9,002 nt of DNA, from positions 1-9,002 of the forward strand of contig CAMDXD010000148.1 of the NCBI GenBank assembly GCA_945877995.1, given 5' to 3'. Below the pieces are notes generated by a model. The model did not search any database. It saw only the letters and a list, made by a program, of their open reading frames with translations, and was not told the DNA's origin. The position numbers and the translations under genes are program-made. The first letter of the stretch is position 1. Each line of letters begins with the position of its first letter. Below are positions 1 to 6,041 of this stretch, one piece after another. Source of the stretch: Bordetella parapertussis (GTDB lineage Bacteria > Pseudomonadota > Gammaproteobacteria > Burkholderiales > CAIKXV01).

Positions 1-1323
1 CCCGCCCCAGAGCTCCATTGCGCCCCAGGAGGACAGGCCCAGCACGATGGACATGATGGCGCCGGCGACGTTGGCGCGCTTCCAGAACACGCCCGCGGCC
101 AGCGGCACCAGCGCGCCGACCAACGTCACCTTGTAGGCGTTCTGCACCATCTCGTACATGGTGCTGCGCGAGTTCAGCGCGAACAGCAGCGCGCCCATCG
201 CGAAGATGACCAGCACCAGGCGCACGGTGAGCAGCAACTGGTGGTCGCCCATGTGCTTCACGAACGGACGGATCACGTTCTCGGTGAAGATCGAGGCTGG
301 CGCCAGCAGCGCACCCGAGGCGGTGGACAGGATCGCCGACAGCAACGCGCCGAAGAACATCGCCTGCGCCCAGACCGGGGTCTGTGCCAGCACCGCGTCG
401 GGCAGGATGCGCTGGATTTCCCGAGGATCATCGGAGGCGAACAGCTGCACCATCGACGGGTCGATGGTCAGCGCCGCATAGGCGATGAACATCGGCACGA
501 ACGCGAAGCAGAAGTAGGCGCCGGCGCCGATCAGCGCGGCGCGCACGGCGGTGTCTTCGTCCTTCGCCGAGGTGACCCGCTGGAAAACGTCCTGCTGCGG
601 GATCGATCCGAGCGCGAGGGTGAGGAAAGCCGCGATGAACGGCAGCCACTCCTTCCAGTCGCCCTGCGGCAAGAACGCGAACTTGTCGGCATCGATCGCG
701 GCCTGCACGACGACCCCGGCACCACCGGCCATGTCGGCCAGCAGCCAGGCCACCGCCAGCAGCCCGACCAGGATCACCACGGTCTGGAACAGGTCGGTCA
801 TCGCCACCGACCACATGCCGCCCCAGATGGTGTAGCCGGCGACGATCACGGTACCAATGATGATGCCAGCCGACAGCGAGATCGCACCATCGGAGAGCAC
901 CATCAGCACCAGGCCGAGCGCGGTCAGCTGCGCCGAGGTCCAGCCCAGGTAGGAGAGGCCGATGGCGAGGCTGGTCACCACCTCCACCGGCCTGTTGTAG
1001 CGCTTGCGATAGAAGTCGCCAATGGTGACGAGGTTCATCCGGTAGAACGCGCGCGCGAAGAAGAACGCGACCACCAGCAGGCAGGTCGAGGCACCGAACG
1101 GGTCGGCCGGGATACCGTTCAGGCCATCGCGTGCGAAAGTGGCCGACACCGACAGCACGGTCTCGGCACCGAACCAGGTGGCGAACACGGTAGCGACGCT
1201 GATGTACAGCGGCAGGCTGCGGCCAGCCACCATGAAGTCCTTCGAGTCGTGCACCCGGCGCGCGGCGTACAGGCCGATGGCGATGGTGACCAGCAGATAG
1301 ATGATGACGATCGTGACAAGCAT
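1..1323 (-). CDS. Sodium:solute symporter (SSS/SLC5 family), C-terminus cut by window edge
   Basis: Inner-membrane Na+-coupled transporter; 441 residues are visible and the open frame runs off the left edge. It starts with a first membrane helix (residues 1-20) and the family-typical segment DSKDFMVAGRSLPL (26-39), followed by many hydrophobic helices. The segment ALLSAILSTASGALL (326-340) aligns with PutP transmembrane segment 8; A330, S333 and T334 correspond to the PutP Na2-site residues A337, S340 and T341, so sodium coupling looks intact. The stretch IPQQDVFQRV (241-250) and the overall pattern resemble choline-transporter-like (CHT/SLC5A7) and related bacterial SSS proteins, but the substrate cannot be assigned. 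The ATG at 1323 is preceded by a modest GGCGGGA ribosome site. It follows ubiB by 66 bp on the same strand and may be read through from it; no functional link to quinone synthesis is evident. Family call is secure, substrate unknown. Confidence 0.9.
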   Translation of the reverse strand, partial: MLVTIVIIYLLVTIAIGLYAARRVHDSKDFMVAGRSLPLYISVATVFATWFGAETVLSVSATFARDGLNGIPADPFGASTCLLVVAFFFARAFYRMNLVTIGDFYRKRYNRPVEVVTSLAIGLSYLGWTSAQLTALGLVLMVLSDGAISLSAGIIIGTVIVAGYTIWGGMWSVAMTDLFQTVVILVGLLAVAWLLADMAGGAGVVVQAAIDADKFAFLPQGDWKEWLPFIAAFLTLALGSIPQQDVFQRVTSAKDEDTAVRAALIGAGAYFCFAFVPMFIAYAALTIDPSMVQLFASDDPREIQRILPDAVLAQTPVWAQAMFFGALLSAILSTASGALLAPASIFTENVIRPFVKHMGDHQLLLTVRLVLVIFAMGALLFALNSRSTMYEMVQNAYKVTLVGALVPLAAGVFWKRANVAGAIMSIVLGLSSWGAMELWGG

Positions 1324-1389
1324 GGGTTTCCCGCCAGGATGGAAGTCACTGCGGCCTGCAGAGGCAACCGGCGTGCCAGCGGCACACCC

Positions 1390-2913
1390 TTACCAGCCGG
1401 AGACCACCTGCCAGGTGAACAGGGCCACCAGGCTGGTCGCGATGATACCGAGCAGCAAGGTCTGGCGGCGCTGCTGGCGGATCAGCCGGCGCAGTTCGAG
1501 GGCGAGCGCATCGTTGCGGCCAGGCTTGAGCGCCTGCGCGATCTGGCGTGGAATCTGCGGCAGCGACGTGGCCCAGGCCGGCGCTTCCTCCTGCAGCCCG
1601 CGCACGAACGCGCGCCAGCCGATCTGCTCGCTCATCCAGCGTTCGAGGTAGGGCTGGGCGGTCTTCCACAGGTCGAGATCGGGATCGAGCTCGCGCCCGA
1701 GCCCCTCGATGTTGAGCAGCGTCTTCTGCAGCAGCACCAGTTGCGGCTGGATCTCGACGTTGAACCGGCGCGAGGTCTGGAACAGCCGCAGCAGCACCTT
1801 GCCGAACGAGATCTCCTTCAGCGGCTTGTCGAAGATCGGCTCGCACACCGCGCGGATTGCGCTCTCGAATTCGTCGACCCGGGTGTCGGCCGGCACCCAG
1901 CCGGCCTCGAGGTGGGCCATCGCGACACGCTTGTAGTCGCGCCGGAAGAACGCCAGGAAGTTCTGCGCAAGGTAGTTCTTGTCGACGTCGGTGAGGGTGC
2001 CGACGATCCCGAAGTCGAGCGCGATGTAGCGACCGTCAGGGGCGACGAAAATGTTCCCCGGATGCATGTCGCCGTGGAAGAACCCGTCGCGGAACACCTG
2101 CGCGAAGAAGATCTCGACCCCAGAACGCGCGAGCAGCGGGATGTCGATGCCGGCCTCGCGGATCTCGTCGATGTGCGAGATCGGGATACCGTACATGCGC
2201 TCCATCACCATCACGTCGGTGGCGCACCAGTCCCAGTAGACCTCCGGCACCCTCAGCAGCTCGGAATCCTTGAAGTTGCGCCTCAGCTGGCTTGCGCTGG
2301 CCGCCTCACGCATCAGGTCGAGTTCGTCCAGCAGGTGCTTCTGGAACTCGCGCACCACTTCGCGCGGACGCAACCGCTTGCCATCGGCCCAGACCGTCTC
2401 GATCAGGCCCGCCGCGGCATCAAGCAGCCCCAGGTCGTTCTCGATGATACGGCCGATGCCGGGGCGCAGCACCTTCACCGCCGCCTCGCGGCCGTCGGGC
2501 AGGATTGCGAAATGCACCTGCGCGACCGAGGCACTGGCCACCGGCACCGGATCGAACGCGGCGAACACCTGGTCGACCGGCTTGCCGTACACGCGCTCCA
2601 GCGTCTCGAACACCTGCGCGCTCGGGAACGGCGGCACCTGGTCCTGCAGCTTCGCCAGTTCGTCGGCAATGTCCGGCGGGATCAGGTCGCGCCGGGTGGA
2701 CAGCATCTGACCGAACTTGACGAAGATCGGCCCGAGCGCCTCCAGCGCCAGGCGCAGGCGCTCGCCCCGGGGCGCATCGCCGCGATGGCCGCGTCGCTTC
2801 AGGCGCAGCAGGGGACGCAGCGCGCGGAACCGCTCATGGCCCAGCACGAAGCTGTCCAGCCCGTAGCGGTAGGTGATCTGGAGGATGCGGAAAAGTCGCA
2901 GCAGCCGCATCAT
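1390..2913 (-). CDS. ubiB: UbiB, ABC1/ADCK-family atypical kinase-like ATPase for ubiquinone biosynthesis
   Basis: 507 aa membrane-anchored protein of the ABC1/UbiB family, required for ubiquinone biosynthesis; the family shows ATPase activity and is thought to assist the Ubi complex or lipid precursor handling. Visible motifs in order: the family-specific KxGQ signature at K66-Q69 (FVKFGQMLSTRRDLIPP), the alanine-rich nucleotide loop replacement ASASVAQVH (126-134), the ATP-binding lysine in AAVKVLRPG (K147), ELDLMREA (197-204), the catalytic loop HGDMHPGN (280-287) and DFG (300-302). A single hydrophobic tail at about 486-504 anchors the C-terminus. E. coli UbiB is longer (about 546 aa) with two C-terminal helices, so this tail is shorter. 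The start is at 2913 (MMRLL...); the ATG overlaps the ubiJ stop as ATGA, suggesting translational coupling. A second ATG at 2910 is an alternative. Confidence 0.96.
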   Translation of the reverse strand: MMRLLRLFRILQITYRYGLDSFVLGHERFRALRPLLRLKRRGHRGDAPRGERLRLALEALGPIFVKFGQMLSTRRDLIPPDIADELAKLQDQVPPFPSAQVFETLERVYGKPVDQVFAAFDPVPVASASVAQVHFAILPDGREAAVKVLRPGIGRIIENDLGLLDAAAGLIETVWADGKRLRPREVVREFQKHLLDELDLMREAASASQLRRNFKDSELLRVPEVYWDWCATDVMVMERMYGIPISHIDEIREAGIDIPLLARSGVEIFFAQVFRDGFFHGDMHPGNIFVAPDGRYIALDFGIVGTLTDVDKNYLAQNFLAFFRRDYKRVAMAHLEAGWVPADTRVDEFESAIRAVCEPIFDKPLKEISFGKVLLRLFQTSRRFNVEIQPQLVLLQKTLLNIEGLGRELDPDLDLWKTAQPYLERWMSEQIGWRAFVRGLQEEAPAWATSLPQIPRQIAQALKPGRNDALALELRRLIRQQRRQTLLLGIIATSLVALFTWQVVSGW

Positions 2914-3515
2914 CGATCAGCAGGCCCGCGAGTGCGGCGCGCAGCCTCCAGGCGTGCGATGCGTATCTCCAGCCGCTGCGCATCGTCGCGCAGGTGGTCG
3001 ATCTCGTCGACGAAGGCCGATACGTCCTCCGGCCGGGCGAGGAGCGGCTGCTCTTCGGTCAGGAACTGCCGCGACGAGCGGGCAACCGACCGTGCGACAG
3101 CGCCCGGCAGGGCGGCAGCGGCCCGTCCGGCGCGACCGAGCCGGTGCGCGGCGATGTCGCCGACCAGCCGTCCGAGATCGGCCTCGACATCCCAATGCAG
3201 GTTGGCGAACAGGTATTCGAGGTCGGCGGCGAGACCCACGTTGCCGGTCACCGTCACGCCACGGCGTGCCTGCGGGTCGCGCGCGAGCAACCGCGGCAGC
3301 GTCGCCAGCGGCACGGCGATGGTGACCGTGGACGCGCGGCCGGCTGCGGGCTCCAGCAACCCGGCGTCGGTCACCGCGACTTCGACCACGGCCTGCCCGA
3401 GTTCCAGACGGATCACGTCACCGGCATACGGCACCAGCTTGGCCGTGGCCCAGGACTGCGCGGCCAGCAGGTGGTTCAGTGCGCCGATGATCACCGGTTC
3501 GACAGGCAGGCGCAT
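2910..3515 (-). CDS. ubiJ: UbiJ, SCP2-domain ubiquinone biosynthesis accessory factor
   Basis: 201 aa soluble protein matching UbiJ, which in E. coli binds ubiquinone precursors through an SCP2 lipid-binding domain and works in the Ubi complex with UbiK. Residues 1-125 have the SCP2-like pattern (start MRLPVEPVIIGALNHLL, then alternating strands and a GVTVTGNVGLAADLEYLF segment at 86-103 equivalent to the region that follows the lipid pocket). The tail 160-195 is strongly charged and heptad-like, a probable coiled coil for partner binding. The ATG at 3515 is chosen. A longer reading from TTG at 3575 would start inside the terminator hairpin and add 20 residues that do not look conserved. No clear Shine-Dalgarno precedes 3515. 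It overlaps ubiB by ATGA. Sequence identity to gammaproteobacterial UbiJ is low, so the call rests on domain pattern and position. Confidence 0.87.
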   Translation of the reverse strand: MRLPVEPVIIGALNHLLAAQSWATAKLVPYAGDVIRLELGQAVVEVAVTDAGLLEPAAGRASTVTIAVPLATLPRLLARDPQARRGVTVTGNVGLAADLEYLFANLHWDVEADLGRLVGDIAAHRLGRAGRAAAALPGAVARSVARSSRQFLTEEQPLLARPEDVSAFVDEIDHLRDDAQRLEIRIARLEAARRTRGPADR

Positions 3516-3570
3516 GGTATTCGCGGGGGCATCGGGACAGGAGGAGACACCTCGGAGGATGCCAGCAAAA

Positions 3571-3600
3571 GACAACGGGCGGATTGGTCCGCCCGTTGTC
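3571..3600 (-). terminator. Rho-independent terminator after the Tim44-like gene
   Basis: A perfect 13-bp inverted repeat (3571-3583 and 3588-3600) closes on a 4-nt loop at 3584-3587. The stem is GC-rich in the middle. On the minus strand the second arm is followed directly by TTTTGC (3570-3565), so it reads as an intrinsic terminator for transcripts coming from the Tim44-like gene, 42 bp past its stop codon. The T tract is short (four), so termination may be partial. On the plus strand no T tract follows. Confidence 0.85.
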
Positions 3601-3642
3601 GCTGCATCGTTACCACCGACGCGGCCGCACTACCGCTGCCGG

Positions 3643-4545
3643 TCAGGCCGGCGTCGCGTCCTGCTCGACCTGCTGAATGCCAGCGATCAGCCAGCTGGAA
3701 TTCGAATCAGACAGGTCTTTCTCGACATGCCAGACTTCGTCCACCGGCTCGGGATTCACGGCATTGTCTTCCCGCACCAGGCCGGTGAAACGAACACTGG
3801 CGATCATCTTGCCGGCTTCGGTCACGACCTGCATCACCTGCGCATCGATCGACACGACCTCGGTGCGCTGGGCGACATCACCCCGCTCCTGCATCTGCAT
3901 GGACACCGCGGCGTAGACCTGGGGCGTCGTGTAGTCGCGGATGTCGTTCAGGTCTTTCGCGTCGTTCGCCGCCTGCAGCCGGATGAACGTCATCTTGGCG
4001 TTGCGCACGAAGCCCTGCACGTCGAAGTCGGCCGGGATGCGGCCCTCGGCCACGGCCGGCGCGACCGGCATGCGCGGCGCGCCGCCGGTCGGGGGCACGT
4101 CCGCCGGCACCTGCTGGCCATTGCTCATCCGGTACGACGCGGGCGCCTGGGCGCGGGAACGCATGAACCGGAATGCCATGAACGCAGCCAGGGCCAGCAA
4201 CGCGAACATCATGAAGTCGCCGCCGCTCAGGCCGTTGAACGCACCGCCGAAGAACATGGCGGCGAGCAGGCCCCCGGCCATCAGGCCGGCGACCGGGCCG
4301 AGCCAGCCCGGCATCGACTTGCCGGCTGCGCCTGCAGCGGCCGGCGCGGCAGCGGGGGTTCCGGGCGTCTGCTGCCCCTGGGCCTGTGCCGGCGCGCCCG
4401 GCTTCTGGGGCTGCACCGCGTCGCGCTTCATGCCGACGTTGCTGCCGCCGCCGAACCGGCGCTTCTGCGCCTCGGCGTCGAAACTGGCTGCCGTCAGGCT
4501 CAGCCCGACAACGCCCGCCACCACCCAAGTCATCAGCTTGTTCAT
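3643..4545 (-). CDS. Tim44-like domain membrane protein of the ubi locus
   Basis: 300 aa envelope protein of the bacterial Tim44-like family; molecular role unknown. Residues 1-26 form a signal peptide or signal anchor (hydrophobic WVVAGVVGLSL, then an A-x-A type site before Q27). A low-complexity region rich in Ala, Pro and Gln (about 42-78) follows, then two hydrophobic segments at about 81-105 and 111-127, and an Arg-rich stop-transfer motif (RFMRSRA). Residues 172-292 are the Tim44-like domain, with VQGFVRNAKMTFIRLQAA (176-193) as the typical opening helix and VDEVWHVEKD (268-277) near the end. The ATG at 4545 has GGAG 6 nt upstream; longer in-frame readings up to 4767 would enter ubiE and are unlikely. 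It lies between ubiE and ubiJ, an arrangement I know from betaproteobacteria, but a part in quinone synthesis is only inferred from position. Confidence 0.9.
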   Translation of the reverse strand: MNKLMTWVVAGVVGLSLTAASFDAEAQKRRFGGGSNVGMKRDAVQPQKPGAPAQAQGQQTPGTPAAAPAAAGAAGKSMPGWLGPVAGLMAGGLLAAMFFGGAFNGLSGGDFMMFALLALAAFMAFRFMRSRAQAPASYRMSNGQQVPADVPPTGGAPRMPVAPAVAEGRIPADFDVQGFVRNAKMTFIRLQAANDAKDLNDIRDYTTPQVYAAVSMQMQERGDVAQRTEVVSIDAQVMQVVTEAGKMIASVRFTGLVREDNAVNPEPVDEVWHVEKDLSDSNSSWLIAGIQQVEQDATPA

Positions 4546-4634
4546 TGATTCTCCACGGAAAACGGTGCTTCGAAAGAGTCCTGATCTTACCGGCGCCTGA
4601 CATTCCACACCAGTCCTGCATGCACCAACGTCAT

Positions 4635-4662
4635 TTGGACAGGGTTCGGCAGGAAAGGTTCC
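4635..4662 (-). promoter_or_regulatory. Candidate sigma-E (RpoE/ECF)-type promoter for the Tim44-like gene
   Basis: On the minus strand GGAACCT (4662-4656) is followed after 15 bp by GTCCAA (4640-4635). The E. coli sigma-E pattern is about GGAACTT, 15-16 bp, GTCTAA, so each box has one mismatch and the spacing fits. The start would lie near 4628, giving a leader of about 80 nt before the ATG at 4545. It is in the only sizeable gap (145 bp) of the ubi block. The -35 box overlaps a small 5-bp hairpin (4658-4670), an alternative explanation for the motif. No convincing sigma-70 promoter is seen here. Confidence 0.35.
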
Positions 4663-4690
4663 CCCGGAACGGGTCTGCGGCCCGCCCTGC

Positions 4691-5425
4691 CTAGAGGCGG
4701 TAGCCTCGATGCAGCGCGACCACCCCGGCGCTGAGGTTGAAGTACTCGACACGCTCGAACCCGGCATCGACCATCAACTGCTTCAGGGTGTCCTGGTCGG
4801 GATGTTTCGCGATCGATTCGGCCAGGTAGCGGTAGCTCGCGCTGTCGTTGGCGACCAGCTTGCCCATCGCCGGCAGCAGCTTCATCGTGTACAGGCGATA
4901 CAGCGGGTCCAGCGGCGACCAGACCTTCGAGAACTCGAGCACGAGCAGCCGGCCGCCTGGGCGCAGCACGCGGAACATCTCGGCCAGCGCACGGTCCTTG
5001 TGGGTCATGTTGCGCAGGCCGAAAGCGACGCTGACGCAGTCGAACGTGCAGTCGGGGAACGGCAGCCGCTCGGCGTCGCAGCGCACCACCTCGATCACCC
5101 GGCCTTCGTCCAGCATCCGGTCGCGGCCGCGGGCGAGCATCGACGCATTGATGTCGGTCAGCAACACGGTGCCCCCGGGCCCGACCCGCTCCTGGAAAGC
5201 GCGCGCAAGGTCGCCGGTACCACCGGCGATGTCCAGCACCTTCTGGCCCGGCCGGACGCCGCTCTGGTCGATCGTGAAACGCTTCCAGAGCCGGTGCATG
5301 CCGCCAGACATCAGGTCGTTCATCAGGTCGTAGCGGTCGGCGACCGAGTCGAACACGCCGGCCACGCGCCGCGCCTTCTCTTCCTCCGCCACCGATTCAA
5401 AGCCGAAATCGACCTTGCGAGTCAT
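4691..5425 (-). CDS. ubiE: UbiE, demethoxy-ubiquinol/demethylmenaquinol C-methyltransferase
   Basis: 244 aa SAM-dependent class I methyltransferase that C-methylates 2-methoxy-6-polyprenyl-1,4-benzoquinol in ubiquinone synthesis (and demethylmenaquinol where menaquinone is made). Family signatures: VFDSVADRYDLMNDLMSGG (24-42) followed by HRLWKR, the SAM-binding motif I VLDIAGGTGDLA (63-74), the acidic residue of motif II in LLTDINASML (88-97), RCDAERLPFPD (115-125), SVAFGLRNM (132-140) and RVLRPGGRLLVLEFSK (152-167). The C-terminus VVALHRGYRL (235-244) is typical. The start at 5425 has AAGGA about 5 nt upstream; a longer frame to 5587 overlaps the preceding gene and is rejected. Length matches the family (E. 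coli UbiE, 251 aa). It lies 59 bp downstream of the DUF971 gene and is probably co-transcribed with it. Confidence 0.97.
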   Translation of the reverse strand: MTRKVDFGFESVAEEEKARRVAGVFDSVADRYDLMNDLMSGGMHRLWKRFTIDQSGVRPGQKVLDIAGGTGDLARAFQERVGPGGTVLLTDINASMLARGRDRMLDEGRVIEVVRCDAERLPFPDCTFDCVSVAFGLRNMTHKDRALAEMFRVLRPGGRLLVLEFSKVWSPLDPLYRLYTMKLLPAMGKLVANDSASYRYLAESIAKHPDQDTLKQLMVDAGFERVEYFNLSAGVVALHRGYRL

Positions 5426-5484
5426 CGCATTCCTTTCACCCTGTTGCCCGGACCACTCTGCCATGAAGCGCGGCGGAGACCGCC

Positions 5485-5883
5485 TCAACGCGCCAGGTCG
5501 CGACTGCCTTTCGCCGTATCCAGGCGCTGCAGGTAGCGCGCCCACATCGTGTCCTGATTCAAACCGTAATCGTAGAACAAAGCCCACGAAAAGATGCCAG
5601 TATCGTGGCCGTCTGAAAACACCAGCTTCACCGCGTAGGTTCCCACCGGATCGATGTCGGTGATCGTCACGCTCCGTTTGCCCACCTGCAGCGTGCCCTC
5701 GCCCGGCCCGTGACCGCGCACCTCAGCCGACGGCGAATGCACACGCAGGAACTCGGTGGGCATCGAAAAGCTGCGGCCGTCAGAAAAGGTGACCTCGAGC
5801 CGGTTCGAAGCCTGGTGCAGCACGATGTCGGTGGGAACCGGCACGGCCGCGGAAGGGACGGATGGGGCGGACGGATCGTGCAT
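5485..5883 (-). CDS. DUF971 protein (gamma-butyrobetaine hydroxylase-like N-terminal domain)
   Basis: 132 aa stand-alone DUF971 protein of unknown function. The domain covers about 17-118, with FSDGRSFSMPTEFLRVHSPS (33-52), SAEVRGHGP (52-60), a strand segment GKRSVTITDIDPVGTYAVKL (68-87) and the family hallmark FSDGHDTGIFSW (89-100). The same fold forms the N-terminal domain of eukaryotic gamma-butyrobetaine hydroxylases, but no catalytic dioxygenase domain is present here. The first 16 residues are Pro/Ala/Ser-rich and probably disordered. The ATG at 5883 is preferred because the domain fits it; the extension to 5958 would run into the phoB promoter repeats. Being first in the series before ubiE, it may respond to the same promoter; a quinone or iron-sulphur role is sometimes suggested by neighbourhood but is not shown by the sequence. 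Confidence 0.88.
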   Translation of the reverse strand: MHDPSAPSVPSAAVPVPTDIVLHQASNRLEVTFSDGRSFSMPTEFLRVHSPSAEVRGHGPGEGTLQVGKRSVTITDIDPVGTYAVKLVFSDGHDTGIFSWALFYDYGLNQDTMWARYLQRLDTAKGSRDLAR

Positions 5884-5930
5884 CGGAGCGCCTGACCTGC
5901 TGCGGGGAAGAACGGGAGCGCATGATACGC

Positions 5931-5947
5931 GCACGGGAGGCCCGTGC
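5931..5947. repeat. Perfect 7-bp inverted repeat in the divergent intergenic region
   Basis: GCACGGG (5931-5937), a 3-nt centre, and CCCGTGC (5941-5947). It sits between the DUF971 start and the Pho-box repeats. It could form a hairpin in the DUF971 leader, or be an operator for a dimeric regulator. No T tract follows on either strand, so it is not a typical terminator. Function unknown. Confidence 0.5.
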
Positions 5948-5951
5948 CGCA

Positions 5952-5985
5952 CCGTCACCGCACCGTCACACTGCCTTCATACAAT
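5952..5985 (+). promoter_or_regulatory. Pho box and -10 element: predicted PhoB-activated phoB promoter
   Basis: Three heptamers lie at an exact 11-bp period: CCGTCAC (5952-5958), CCGTCAC (5963-5969) and CCTTCAT (5974-5980). The E. coli PhoB half-site is CTGTCAY repeated every 11 bp, so the first two match at 6 of 7 positions and the third at 5 of 7. Ten bases after the second repeat is TACAAT (5980-5985), a good -10 box; the Pho box thus takes the place of the -35, as in known PhoB-dependent promoters such as phoA and pstS. Transcription would start near 5992, about 50 nt before the phoB ATG. The 4-bp spacers (CGCA, ACTG) are less AT-rich than in E. coli. Whether it also affects the divergent DUF971-ubiE transcript is open. 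Confidence 0.72.
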
Positions 5986-6041
5986 GCGATGCTTGAACAT
6001 CGGCTGGTCAATCCCGACCGCCGCACCTTGCAGGAATATCG

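Noticed and set aside
3516..3575. A longer ubiJ starting at TTG 3575.
   Set aside because: The TTG lies within the terminator hairpin stem and the added 20 residues are not SCP2-like. ATG at 3515 begins the recognisable domain.
241..4548. A 1435-codon open frame on the plus strand, antisense to the symporter, ubiB, ubiJ and the Tim44-like gene.
   Set aside because: Its product is dominated by His, Arg, Gln, Glu and Asp with no domain pattern, as expected from the antisense frame of GC-rich genes. The minus-strand genes beneath it have clear family motifs.
4658..4670. A 5-bp hairpin (GTTCC/GGAAC) as the ubiE terminator.
   Set aside because: The stem is short and only CTTTCC follows on the minus strand, which is too weak to call. 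It overlaps the sigma-E-like -35 box, which I judged the more interesting reading.
4546..4767. A 74-residue N-terminal extension of the Tim44-like protein up to 4767.
   Set aside because: It would overlap the end of ubiE and would bury the signal peptide. ATG 4545 has a GGAG site and starts directly at the signal sequence.
4709..5536. A 275-codon plus-strand frame antisense to ubiE.
   Set aside because: It mirrors ubiE, whose methyltransferase motifs are complete. The antisense product has no recognisable features.
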